Assembly: GCA_021375695.1 (NCBI GenBank)
Contig: JAEPKX010000001.1
Coordinates: 1-64,000 of the forward strand
Source: Candidatus Igneacidithiobacillus taupoensis
GTDB lineage: Bacteria > Pseudomonadota > Gammaproteobacteria > Acidithiobacillales > Acidithiobacillaceae
Direction of reading: 5' to 3'
DNA: 64,000 nucleotides
Positions 25,595 through 33,857 of this stretch are shown here, one piece after another. Below the pieces are notes generated by a model. It ran no database searches, was not told the origin of the DNA, and worked only from the letters and a program-made list of their open reading frames with translations. Every line of letters starts with the position of its first letter. Position 1 is the first letter of the stretch. A program made the position numbers and the translations under genes.

Positions 25595-27214
25595 TTAGTC
25601 GCGCCCTTGCCGATATAGTGCAATCAGGGCCTGGGTAGAGGGATCGTGGGCATGCTGGGTGGTACCCATTATGTCCGTTTCAACGCGTTGCGCCAGGATC
25701 TTTCCCAACTCCACCCCCCACTGATCAAAGGAGTCAATGTTCCAGATCACTCCCTGGGTGAACACGCTATGTTCGTAAAGGGCAACCAAAGCACCCAGGC
25801 TATAGGGAGTCAATGCGTCCACGAGTAAGAGATTATGTGGACGATTGCCCGGCGTCACCCGATGGGGAATCAAGTCTTCTGGCACCTGGGCAGCACGCAA
25901 TTCTTCTGCCGAACGACCAAAGGCCAGGGCTTCACTCTGGGCAATATAATTGGCCATGAGGAGATCATGTTGTTGCTGCGAGGGACTGAGCGATTTGATA
26001 AAACCCAACAGATCACATGGGATCAAGCGCGTTCCCTGATGCAATAGTTGAAAGAAAGAATGCTGGGCATCGGTACCTGGCTCTCCCCAAATGACGGGGG
26101 CGCTGTTCACCCCCAGGGGTCTGCCTTCCAGATCCACCCTTTTGCCATTGCTTTCCATGACCAACTGTTGCAGATAAGCGGGAAATCTTGCCAAATCATG
26201 GGCATAGGGCAAGATAGCCTGGCTTTGCGCACCCCAGAAATTGTTATACCACACCGCCAAAAGACCCAGGAGCACTGGCAAATTACCCTCGAGGGGGGCC
26301 GTCAGAAAATGCTGATCCATGGCGTGAAAGCCTGCGAGCATATTACCAAAGGCTTGGGGACCGATGGCCAACATGGTGGCCAAACCAATGGCTGAATCCA
26401 TGGAGTAGCGCCCACCGACCCAATCCCAGAATGCAAAACTGTGCTCGGGATCCATGCCAAAGGCGCGCACTGCCTCCAGATTGGTAGAAACGGCCACAAA
26501 GTGCCGGGCCACTGCCTCCTCTCCCAGGGCTGCTACCAACCATGCCCGTGCCATTTTGGCATTGGTCATGGTTTCCAGGGTGGTAAAGGTTTTGGACGAA
26601 ATGATAAAGAGGGTCGCAGCAGGGTCCAACTCCGCCAGGACCTGAGCCAAAGCCGCCCCATCGACGTTGGCAACGAAATACTCGCGAATCCCCGGATGGC
26701 GGCAGGACCGCAGGGCGTGATAGGCCATCTCGGGTCCCAGATAGGAACCACCAATCCCGATGTTAACAATGTGACGGAGGACTTTTCCCGTTACTCCCTG
26801 CCATTCACCCGAATGCACGCGCTCCACGAAAGAGGCCATTTTGGTCAGCACCTCATGGACCCCAGGCACCACGTTCACCCCATCCACCCACATGGAGCTC
26901 CCCGCCGGTGCCCGCAGGGCCATATGCATGGCCGCCCGCTGCTCGGTGACATTGACCTTTTCGCCGGCAAAAAGGGCTTCTCGACGCTCAGGAAGCTGCC
27001 GCTCCCGTGCCAACGCAAGCAGCAACGCCAAGGTTTCCTGCCGCAACCAGTTCTTGGAAAAGTCCAGGCGAATGCCGCAAGCCTGCACTACCATGTTATG
27101 TGCCCGCTGCGGGTCTTCGGCAAAGAGCTCTTGAAGGGTTCCTTGCCAATGATGCTGATGCTCTTGCAAACGCGCCCAGGCGGGACTTTGCTGCAGCAAT
27201 TCGATCTTCGACAT
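25595..27214 (-). CDS. pgi: Glucose-6-phosphate isomerase
   Basis: Pgi interconverts glucose-6-phosphate and fructose-6-phosphate. Signatures include [48 protein letters not shown] and the GVELGK motif, and [11 protein letters not shown] near the catalytic Glu. The length of 539 aa is in the usual 540-550 range. It is divergent from cydA across a 285-nt AT-rich spacer and is followed on the same strand by the wall genes, so UDP-sugar precursor supply and wall genes may share a transcript. Confidence 0.96.
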   Translation of the reverse strand: MSKIELLQQSPAWARLQEHQHHWQGTLQELFAEDPQRAHNMVVQACGIRLDFSKNWLRQETLALLLALARERQLPERREALFAGEKVNVTEQRAAMHMALRAPAGSSMWVDGVNVVPGVHEVLTKMASFVERVHSGEWQGVTGKVLRHIVNIGIGGSYLGPEMAYHALRSCRHPGIREYFVANVDGAALAQVLAELDPAATLFIISSKTFTTLETMTNAKMARAWLVAALGEEAVARHFVAVSTNLEAVRAFGMDPEHSFAFWDWVGGRYSMDSAIGLATMLAIGPQAFGNMLAGFHAMDQHFLTAPLEGNLPVLLGLLAVWYNNFWGAQSQAILPYAHDLARFPAYLQQLVMESNGKRVDLEGRPLGVNSAPVIWGEPGTDAQHSFFQLLHQGTRLIPCDLLGFIKSLSPSQQQHDLLMANYIAQSEALAFGRSAEELRAAQVPEDLIPHRVTPGNRPHNLLLVDALTPYSLGALVALYEHSVFTQGVIWNIDSFDQWGVELGKILAQRVETDIMGTTQHAHDPSTQALIALYRQGRD

Positions 27215-27499
27215 CGCGCTTTACTCCAATAATGGGGGCACATTTGGAGAGTAGGACATGGTCCAACGAACGGCAAGCCAAGGACGCTTATATTGATTAA
27301 TAATATATTTATATATGCTTATATTTGTTTATTTCACACTTACTGGTGGAAATAAACCACGACAATGGTTCATTTCCCGTAGCATCTTCCATGCAATATC
27401 AGTAACCCCTTATTTTGTCGGGATCAAAGCGGCTCCACAAGCTGGCACGACCCTTGCTCATGTTCTGACGTGGATTTTCTTCACCCTACGGAGTCAGCA
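27215..27499. other. Divergent intergenic region between pgi and cydA
   Basis: The spacer holds a very AT-rich core (about 27290-27345, TAATATATTTATATATGC) in an otherwise GC-rich window, as expected for divergent promoters of pgi and cydAB. TTGAT followed by AATAT resembles a poor FNR/ANR half site, but no full TTGAT-N4-ATCAA palindrome is present. The 62-aa ORF at 27315 has no Shine-Dalgarno and looks fortuitous. No terminator or RNA gene was seen. Confidence 0.5.
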
Positions 27500-28963
27500 A
27501 TGATTATCGAGAATAGTTTGCCGGTTTTGCTGAGCCGCCTGGATTTTGCCTGGATCACCACCATGCATATCCTCTGGACGCCACTGACCATTGGCATGTC
27601 CTGGCTGCTCTTCCTTTTGGAAGTTGCCTGGCTTCGTACTGGCGATGAACGCTGGTACAAGCTCAATCGTTTTTTCGAGAAGATCTTCATCATCAACTTT
27701 GGCGCCGGGGTGGCGACCGGGGTGACCATGGAGATGGCCTTCGGGATTCTCTATGGGCCGTTCTCCCAGGCCGTCGGGCCCTTCTTTGGTAACATCCTGG
27801 GCTTTGAGACCATTACTGCCTTCATGTACGAGGCGGGCTTCATTGGGCTCATGGTCTTTGGTTGGGGCAAGGTCAGCAAGGGTATGCATGCCTTTGCCAC
27901 CTTCAACGTGGGCCTGTCTTCCAGCCTTTCAGCCATGTGGATCCTGGTGGCCAATTCCTGGATGCAGACCCCCAACGGGGTAGTGCTCAAGAATGGCCTC
28001 TTTCAGGTCACGAACTGGTGGAGTGCTATCCTCAATGAAAACTTCCGGTGGGGCTTTCCCCACATGTGGGTGGCAACGGTGGAGCTGGCCCTTTTTGTCT
28101 TTGCCAGTGTCAGCGCCTGGTTCATTCTCAAGAACCGGAACGCCGATCTCTTCACCAAGCTGCTCAAGCCCACCCTCCTGGCCTTGCTGATTGTCACCCC
28201 GTTGCAGATTTATATTGGCGATAGCGTTGGCAAGGACGTGGCTGACACCCAACCTACTTCTCTCGCGGCCATGGAAGGGCACTATCACACCTACCTGCCC
28301 GATGGCAAACCCAATACCAGCTGGAATCTCATTGCCATTCCCAATGCCAACAATGATGGCAATGTCTTTCAGATCGCCATTCCTCACGTCCTGAGTCTCC
28401 TCGAAACCCATACCTGGAATGGGGTGGTCAAAGGCCTGGATCAGTTCCCACCCGAAGATCGCCCCAATGTCTGGGTACCCTTCTATGCCTTCCGGACCAT
28501 GGTGGCCATTGGTTTCTTCCTTTTCTTTGTGGCCCTCTGGGGCAACTGGCTGCGGCTGCGGGGCAAGCTCAATGCCCAGGACTTGCAGAAGCATCCCTGG
28601 TTCCTCCGTGCAGTAGTGTTCTCTGCCTTCCTTCCCTATTTGGCTATCTGGACCGGCTGGTGGGTACGGGAGATCGGCCGTCAGCCCTGGGTGGTCTATG
28701 GTCTCATGCGCACCTACCAGGGGGTGAGCAATATGAGCGTTACCCAAGAAATTGTCTGGTTTGCAGGGTACATCGTCTTTGAGCTGGTGGTCTGGGCAGG
28801 GGCCTGGTATTACTTCACCCGGGTCATTGCCAAGGGAGTGGACAGTATCGCTCCTTCGGATACCCTCTTCCATCACCCGGAGGAAGAGGACAGCACGGTG
28901 GCCGGCGGCGGCTTTACGCAGCCGACCTTTGCTAGCAAGCCGATGCTGGAGAAAAGCCGGTAG
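27500..28963 (+). CDS. cydA: Cytochrome bd-type quinol oxidase subunit I (CIO-like CydA)
   Basis: CydA carries hemes b558, b595 and d and oxidises quinol while reducing O2. The 487-aa inner-membrane protein has about nine TM helices. His23 (DFAWITTMHILWTPLTIG) aligns with the b595 ligand, the His in WGFPHMWVATVELA with the b558 ligand, and GRQPWVVYG is the family signature. The Q loop is short, which groups it with cyanide-insensitive (CioA) rather than E. coli long-loop oxidases. The track start at 27470 is extended; ATG 27500 has GGAG about 8 nt upstream. It is followed by cydB after a 65-nt spacer holding a hairpin. Confidence 0.95.
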   Translation: MIIENSLPVLLSRLDFAWITTMHILWTPLTIGMSWLLFLLEVAWLRTGDERWYKLNRFFEKIFIINFGAGVATGVTMEMAFGILYGPFSQAVGPFFGNILGFETITAFMYEAGFIGLMVFGWGKVSKGMHAFATFNVGLSSSLSAMWILVANSWMQTPNGVVLKNGLFQVTNWWSAILNENFRWGFPHMWVATVELALFVFASVSAWFILKNRNADLFTKLLKPTLLALLIVTPLQIYIGDSVGKDVADTQPTSLAAMEGHYHTYLPDGKPNTSWNLIAIPNANNDGNVFQIAIPHVLSLLETHTWNGVVKGLDQFPPEDRPNVWVPFYAFRTMVAIGFFLFFVALWGNWLRLRGKLNAQDLQKHPWFLRAVVFSAFLPYLAIWTGWWVREIGRQPWVVYGLMRTYQGVSNMSVTQEIVWFAGYIVFELVVWAGAWYYFTRVIAKGVDSIAPSDTLFHHPEEEDSTVAGGGFTQPTFASKPMLEKSR

Positions 28964-28983
28964 ACAACAACCCGAATCGGCTG

Positions 28984-29001
28984 GGGGGGTCATAACCCCC
29001 C
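28984..29001 (+). other. G/C hairpin in the cydA-cydB spacer
   Basis: GGGGGGT-CATA-ACCCCCC forms a 7-bp stem with a 4-nt loop. No T tract follows, so it is not a standard terminator. It may protect the 3' end of a processed cydA mRNA or tune the ratio of the two subunits. Confidence 0.45.
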
Positions 29002-29028
29002 TGGCCATTGGTGACGGAGGTTTTTCCA

Positions 29029-30105
29029 ATGCTTGAAATTGCCCGTATTGCTTCCAGCCTTTCCACCTGGTGGTGGTTACTGCTAGGACTTTTTTTTCTG
29101 CTTTATATCGCCCTGGATGGGGCCGATCTAGGAGCCGGCATCTTTGCCCTGTTTTCCAGGGACGAAGAGGAACGGGGTGCCATCATGGCTTCCATGGCCG
29201 GTTTTTGGGACGGTAACGAAACCTGGCTGGTGGTGGCCGGTGGCGTGCTCTTTGGTGCCTTCCCGTTGGTTTACGGTTCCGCCTTCAACTATCTCATGAT
29301 CCCTCTCATGCTTGCCCTGTGGGCCATCATCATGCGCGCCGTGGCCTTTGAGTTTCATATCCACGCCCGCGGCAGCAAAAAGCTCTGGGGCTGGTTTTTT
29401 GCCCTTGGCAGTCTGATCGCTCCCTTCTTTGCTGGAGTTGCCTTGGGTGCCACTCTGCAAGGCTTCCCTATGAAAGCGGGTCTTGCCGCCCAGATTGCGA
29501 GCACCGGATACCATACCCCAGTGCTCCATTTTGCTGGCGGTGCCCTAGACTTCCTTACTCCCTTTAGTCTGTGGACCGGGGTGGGTGCCGTCATTGCTGC
29601 CAGTCTGGCTGGTGGGCTATATCTGTGTGCCCGCTTTGTTCCTGGCGACGTTATCCATGAGCGCGCCAGGAGATGGACCAGCCTGTTCTCCTATCTGGCA
29701 CTCCTTGCCATTGTCGTCACCCTGATTTGGTCTTATGCCATTTTCCCCTGGGCTGCAGCCAAATGGACGGGTCCTTATTGGTGGATTTGGGCTGCCTGGT
29801 TTGTTGTGGTGCTCTTTTTCGCCTTCAAATCCATGAGCAATCATTCGGCTGGGCATGATTTTATTGCCCTGCTCTGGGGCGAAGGGGTAGTAGCACTCCT
29901 GTGGGCTGCCATGTGGGCAAGCATGTATCCCTACATCGTCCCTGGCACCTGGACCATCGACGAGGCAGCGAATCCCGCCAATTCCCTGGCGGTGTTTACC
30001 TTGTTCATGACCGGCTTCGTTCCGGTGATGATCATGTACAACTGGTATCAGATTTGGGTCTTCCGTGGTCGTTTCACCAAGAAGAGTGTCTACGGTAGCC
30101 ACTGA
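29029..30105 (+). CDS. cydB: Cytochrome bd-type quinol oxidase subunit II (CydB)
   Basis: CydB is the second integral membrane subunit of the bd oxidase. The 358-aa protein has about eight TM helices and the family motifs LDGADLGAGIF, GFWDGNETWLVVAGG, LMIPLMLALWAIIMRAVAFEFHIH and NWYQIWVFRGR. ATG 29029 has GGAGG 8 nt upstream; the track's earlier start is unsupported. A strong rho-independent terminator at 30134 ends the operon. No cydX-like small subunit gene was found between cydB and the terminator. Confidence 0.95.
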   Translation: MLEIARIASSLSTWWWLLLGLFFLLYIALDGADLGAGIFALFSRDEEERGAIMASMAGFWDGNETWLVVAGGVLFGAFPLVYGSAFNYLMIPLMLALWAIIMRAVAFEFHIHARGSKKLWGWFFALGSLIAPFFAGVALGATLQGFPMKAGLAAQIASTGYHTPVLHFAGGALDFLTPFSLWTGVGAVIAASLAGGLYLCARFVPGDVIHERARRWTSLFSYLALLAIVVTLIWSYAIFPWAAAKWTGPYWWIWAAWFVVVLFFAFKSMSNHSAGHDFIALLWGEGVVALLWAAMWASMYPYIVPGTWTIDEAANPANSLAVFTLFMTGFVPVMIMYNWYQIWVFRGRFTKKSVYGSH

Positions 30106-30133
30106 ACGGAAGACCATCCTGCATTTTTCCAGG

Positions 30134-30158
30134 TGGGGCCTTGCGCCCCGTTTTTTTT
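30134..30158 (+). terminator. Rho-independent terminator of cydAB
   Basis: GGGGC-CTTGC-GCCCC is followed by G and eight T residues. It lies 29 nt after the cydB stop. Confidence 0.88.
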
Positions 30159-30224
30159 CGCAACTTTCGCGGCTCGTAGGGGTCCTAAGAATGACAAATC
30201 ATATTCGCCGCGCCGCAGGTCATC

Positions 30225-30524
30225 ATGGATAGCATCCAAATCATCCGCAAAATCTGTAATTCTTCCAACATCAACACTACCGACTGCCTGGTCATCCTGG
30301 ATGCATTGCTCAGCGATCAAGAACAACTGGATCAACGCTGGCATCGCTTGTTGGCTGATTTACAGGATGCGAAGCCCGACCAACTACTGGCCCAGGTCTT
30401 GGCGGTCGATCAAGAACTCCGCCAGTATCGTCGCGCCATGATCTTTCTGCGCGCCAATCTGGCAAGCCGCATCCCCAAAGCTCATCGCACTTTTTTCGTT
30501 GACAGTCGCGGAGCGTCCGGGTAA
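30225..30524 (+). CDS. Small hypothetical protein upstream of rplM (99 aa)
   Basis: The protein starts [15 protein letters not shown] and is largely helical and charged ([31 protein letters not shown]), with no signal peptide or TM segment. I do not recognise a family. It lies between the cydAB terminator and the rplM promoter, whose -35/-10 overlap its last codons, so it needs its own promoter upstream of 30225. Codon use looks like its neighbours. It may be a real small cytosolic protein or a chance ORF. Confidence 0.5.
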   Translation: MDSIQIIRKICNSSNINTTDCLVILDALLSDQEQLDQRWHRLLADLQDAKPDQLLAQVLAVDQELRQYRRAMIFLRANLASRIPKAHRTFFVDSRGASG

Positions 30525-30527
30525 TCT
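30499..30527 (+). promoter_or_regulatory. Sigma-70 promoter for rplM-rpsI
   Basis: TTGACA (30499-30504) is separated by exactly 17 nt from TAATCT (30522-30527). The predicted transcript start near 30534 gives a leader of about 35 nt before the rplM ATG. A perfect -35 fits a ribosomal protein operon. Confidence 0.72.
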
Positions 30528-30568
30528 TTCGCCCCTTGATAGTAGCGGCGCGTTTAGCGGAGTACTCC

Positions 30569-30997
30569 ATGAAAACCTATTCTGCCAAGTCCCATGAGGT
30601 ACAGGGTGACTGGTTCGTGATCGATGCCAGCAACCAGATCCTGGGCCGTCTGTCCAGCGAGATCGCACGCCGATTGCGCGGTAAGCACAAACCGGAGTTT
30701 ACCCCCCATGCCGATATGGGCGATTACATTATTGTCATCAATGCCGACAAGGTGGCAGTTACGGGCAACAAAGCCAAGGACAAGATGTATTATCGGCATA
30801 CGGGTTATGTGGGCAACCTGAAAAGCGCTTCCTTTGAGAAGATGATGGAAACGCATCCAGAACGCGTCATCGAGATCGCTGTCAAAGGAATGCTTCCCAA
30901 GAATCCCCTGGGGCGCGCCATGTATCGCAAACTCAAGGTTTACGCCGGCGGTCAGCATCCGCATGCGGCGCAACAGCCCATACCACTGGAAATCTAA
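30569..30997 (+). CDS. rplM: 50S ribosomal protein L13
   Basis: L13 is an early-assembling large-subunit protein. The 142-aa sequence shows [37 protein letters not shown], the [12 protein letters not shown] motif and [19 protein letters not shown]. The track's earlier start (30536) lies at the predicted transcription start, so ATG 30569 is chosen. It is followed by rpsI after 12 nt, the universal bacterial pair. Confidence 0.98.
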   Translation: MKTYSAKSHEVQGDWFVIDASNQILGRLSSEIARRLRGKHKPEFTPHADMGDYIIVINADKVAVTGNKAKDKMYYRHTGYVGNLKSASFEKMMETHPERVIEIAVKGMLPKNPLGRAMYRKLKVYAGGQHPHAAQQPIPLEI

Positions 30998-31009
30998 GGC
31001 GAAATTGAC

Positions 31010-31396
31010 ATGGAACAATACTACGGAACGGGTCGTCGGAAGAGCGCTACCGCACGGGTCTACCTGCGGCGGGGGAGCGGCAAAATCGTCATCAACAAGC
31101 GCAGCCTGGAAGAGTATTTCGGCCGGGAAACTTCGCGGATGGTGGTTCTCCAACCTCTGGAACTCACTGGCCACGGCCAACAGTTCGATATTCTCATCAA
31201 CGTCAGTGGTGGTGGAGCCAGTGGCCAAGCTGGTGCCATTCGTCATGGCATTACCCGGGCCTTGCTGTCCTACGATGAAACCCTGCGACGCCCGCTGCGG
31301 AGCGCTGGTTTTGTTACCCGGGACGCCCGCGAGGTGGAACGGAAGAAGGTTGGCAAGCACAAGGCCCGTCGCAGTCATCAGTTTTCCAAGCGCTGA
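31010..31396 (+). CDS. rpsI: 30S ribosomal protein S9
   Basis: S9 has a C-terminal tail that reaches the P-site tRNA. The 128-aa protein opens [21 protein letters not shown] and ends [17 protein letters not shown], the conserved basic tail with terminal [24 protein letters not shown] is the core signature. It shares the promoter at 30499 with rplM and ends at the terminator at 31416. Confidence 0.98.
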   Translation: MEQYYGTGRRKSATARVYLRRGSGKIVINKRSLEEYFGRETSRMVVLQPLELTGHGQQFDILINVSGGGASGQAGAIRHGITRALLSYDETLRRPLRSAGFVTRDAREVERKKVGKHKARRSHQFSKR

Positions 31397-31415
31397 TCTG
31401 CTGTGCTTGTGGTGT

Positions 31416-31443
31416 AGCCGCCTGCGGGCGGCTTTGTTTTTTT
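31416..31443 (+). terminator. Rho-independent terminator of rplM-rpsI
   Basis: AGCCGCC-TGCG-GGCGGCT forms a 7-bp stem followed by TTTGTTTTTTT. The argC Shine-Dalgarno begins a few bases further on, so argC either has its own promoter inside this region or depends on read-through. Confidence 0.88.
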
Positions 31444-31463
31444 GTCGGTAGGAGGGAAAGAGC

Positions 31464-32498
31464 TTGATCCGTGTGGGTGTCGTTGGCGGTACGGGCTATA
31501 CGGGAGTGGAGCTGTTGCGCCTGCTTTTGCCACACCCCGAAGTAGAGGTCGCTCTGGTGAGTTCCCGGGCCGAAGCTGGCCAGCGGATTGATGAAATCTT
31601 TCCCAACCTTCGCGGCCACACGGATCTCTGCTTCTCCCTTCCCGATACCAACACCCTGCGCCAGCTCGATGCGGTCTTTTTTGCAACACCCCATGGGGTG
31701 GCTATGGAAATGGCGCCCGCATTATTGGCAGCGGGGACCCGGGTCATTGATCTGAGCGCCGATTTTCGTCTCTCCGATCCTTCGGTATATCAACATTGGT
31801 ATGGGTTGGCGCATCAGTGTCCGGAACTTCTGTCAAAGGCCGCCTACGGTTTGCCCGAACTCTTTGGCCCAGAGATTGCGCGCAGTTCCCTGATTGCCAA
31901 TCCCGGCTGCTATCCCACCGCAGTTACTCTGGGCCTTGCCCCCCTGCTGATGGCTGGCTGGGCCGACAGTGAAGGGCTCATTGCCGATTGCAAATCAGGA
32001 GCCAGCGGAGCCGGCCGCAGTGCCCGCATTTCCCTCCTGCTGACCGAAAGTGGCGATAATGTTGCCGCCTACGGGGTTAGTGGCCATCGTCATCGCCCAG
32101 AGATCGAAGAAACGCTGGGTCGCCTGGCGGGACAGCCCATCCAGTTGCAGTTTACGCCCCATCTCATGCCGATGATTCGCGGCATCCATGCTACTCTCTA
32201 TGCCCGACTCCGAAGCCCCCGTAGCAATGAAGAGCTGCAAAGCCTGTTCCAGGAATGCTATGGGCCAGAACCTTTTGTCGATCTCCTCCCCTTTGGCAGC
32301 CATCCCAGCACTCGCAGTGTACGTGGTGCCAATATCTGCCGTTTGGCTATTCACCAGCCGCGGCCCGGTCAAGTGCTGGTTCTGGCAGTCATTGACAACC
32401 TCGTCAAAGGGGCAGCCGGACAGGCGATCCAAAACCTCAATCATTCCTTCGGCTTGCCGATCACAGCGGGGCTTGAGCAGATCGCTCTGTTACCCTGA
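31464..32498 (+). CDS. argC: N-acetyl-gamma-glutamyl-phosphate reductase
   Basis: ArgC reduces N-acetylglutamyl phosphate to the semialdehyde in arginine synthesis. The NADP-binding [18 protein letters not shown], the catalytic Cys in NPGCYPTAV, and KSGASGAGR and [14 protein letters not shown] are diagnostic. The start is TTG, supported by AGGAGG 8 nt upstream and by the family opening right after it. The length of 344 aa is the long ArgC form. Location after rpsI is common in proteobacteria. Confidence 0.96.
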   Translation: MIRVGVVGGTGYTGVELLRLLLPHPEVEVALVSSRAEAGQRIDEIFPNLRGHTDLCFSLPDTNTLRQLDAVFFATPHGVAMEMAPALLAAGTRVIDLSADFRLSDPSVYQHWYGLAHQCPELLSKAAYGLPELFGPEIARSSLIANPGCYPTAVTLGLAPLLMAGWADSEGLIADCKSGASGAGRSARISLLLTESGDNVAAYGVSGHRHRPEIEETLGRLAGQPIQLQFTPHLMPMIRGIHATLYARLRSPRSNEELQSLFQECYGPEPFVDLLPFGSHPSTRSVRGANICRLAIHQPRPGQVLVLAVIDNLVKGAAGQAIQNLNHSFGLPITAGLEQIALLP

Positions 32499-32645
32499 AG
32501 CGAAGATCGGTCGACTCTCCCCTACTGTTTCACAAAAGTTACGCTTTGTATCGCACTTTTCATTACAAATCGAAAACTTGCCGAATATATTTGTTCGACT
32601 ATATTACATGAAGAAGACTTCCTCCGGAAAAGCAGGTTTGCAAAA

Positions 32646-33806
32646 ATGCCTTACCCATTCCAATCTTTTCCTGGCAAGGTTTGCCATGATGCGCCCAGAG
32701 AGGTTTGTGGGGCTCCGACCAGGCCAGAGCAGATCGGAATACCAGGTCGCGATACCTGCTGGCGCTTTCCTGAGGATGTTTTTGCCCAGTTTCAACCCAT
32801 TTTTTCCACGACGCGCAATCAAATTGTAGGGATCGAGGCCCTTGCGCGGGTACGCTTGCAGTCGGGTCAGGTTCTGGCTCCCTATCAATTTCTCCCTTTT
32901 CTCCACGCGCAACAGCGTCGTGAACTCAGCCGGATGATGTTGCTGGAAGGGATTCGTGTCCTGGAAATTCTGGAAGCGGAGGGTATTCAAATCGATCTAT
33001 CCTTCAACGTCGACCCGGATTTTATGGAAGATGCCGATTGTACCCCCTGCTTCCTGGACGTCATGAAAGGTACATCCATCAAGCCGGAACGGATCACCCT
33101 CGAATTACTCGAAAGCGGGGATTTCCTCAATGGGGAAATTGTCACGGAGAGATTGCAAGCCCTACGCGAAACAGGTGCCCATATCGCCTTGGACGACATT
33201 GGTAGCGCCTATTCTTCCTTGCTTCGCCTGAAGAAACTACCCATTTCCAAAATCAAGCTGGATCAGGAATTGGTCAGAGATTTGGATCGCGATCCAAAAA
33301 TCCTGTCATTTATCCAAAGCATAAAATTCCTGGCCGACGGGCTGGGTGCCACCCTCATCGTCGAAGGAGTGGAAACCCCAAGTATCCTCGATGCGGTATT
33401 TCAACTGCGCCAAGACCTGGTGCAGGGCTTTGCGATCGCCAGGCCGCTGGATTTCCCCGAATTGCTGGACATGATCCGACGCGGGAGTGCAGGAATCCTT
33501 CCTGGCCTCCCGGAAGAGCCCATTTCCCTCCTCGGTGCATACGCAGCGCATGTGCTTCGGCGCCCCCTCCTGTATAGCTTGTCCCATGGCGGAAAAGATT
33601 TCTCTTTGGCTAACTTCATTGAACTGTGTCCACTTGTACAGTTTCTGCGGGAACATCCGTGCCCGGAGGGCCAAGAGATCCTTGCCGCATATTGCCGCTT
33701 GCTCCAGGACGGCAATAAGCTGGGAGCCGTGGCCTGCCAAGAACGCATCCTCCAAACCGAGCAGGAAGTGCAACGCATTCTCCTTGCTGCCATGCATCCC
33801 GCATAA
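32646..33806 (+). CDS. EAL-domain c-di-GMP phosphodiesterase, no GGDEF
   Basis: The EAL domain spans about residues 45-285. Key residues are present: GIEALAR, Asn in SFNVD, Glu in LELLESG, the Asp pair in ALDDIGSAYSS, Lys in KIKLDQ and Glu in IVEGVET, so hydrolysis of c-di-GMP is likely. The N-terminal 44 residues contain three cysteines of unclear role. The C-terminal ~100 residues (LLGAYAAHV...ELCPLVQFLREH...) form a helical module that also ends the next two genes. No TM segment or phosphorylation domain is seen. It starts 147 nt after argC and has an AT-rich upstream region. Confidence 0.88.
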   Translation: MPYPFQSFPGKVCHDAPREVCGAPTRPEQIGIPGRDTCWRFPEDVFAQFQPIFSTTRNQIVGIEALARVRLQSGQVLAPYQFLPFLHAQQRRELSRMMLLEGIRVLEILEAEGIQIDLSFNVDPDFMEDADCTPCFLDVMKGTSIKPERITLELLESGDFLNGEIVTERLQALRETGAHIALDDIGSAYSSLLRLKKLPISKIKLDQELVRDLDRDPKILSFIQSIKFLADGLGATLIVEGVETPSILDAVFQLRQDLVQGFAIARPLDFPELLDMIRRGSAGILPGLPEEPISLLGAYAAHVLRRPLLYSLSHGGKDFSLANFIELCPLVQFLREHPCPEGQEILAAYCRLLQDGNKLGAVACQERILQTEQEVQRILLAAMHPA

Positions 33807-33857
33807 AATGCTTCGTAATTGCAACTTGCTGCAAAAAATCACGGCTAACAGCTTTCC

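Noticed and set aside
27280-27345. FNR/ANR box in the cydA promoter
   Set aside because: Only a TTGAT half site is visible; the second half is not ATCAA, so a site cannot be claimed.
27315-27503. 62-aa ORF upstream of cydA as a leader peptide
   Set aside because: It lacks a ribosome-binding site and overlaps the cydA start; the AT-rich DNA explains the ORF. No attenuator structure follows.
27929-29029. 366-aa minus-strand ORF spanning cydA
   Set aside because: It is opposite a multi-TM oxidase gene; its sequence shows no hydrophobic or catalytic pattern of its own. A shadow.
32188-32829. Possible frameshifted N-terminus (MKKTSSGKAGLQK...) for the EAL protein at 32646
   Set aside because: It starts with an ATG at 32608 in a different frame and shows no homology to EAL protein openings. 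The EAL ORF has its own ATG and a complete domain, so a frameshift is not needed.
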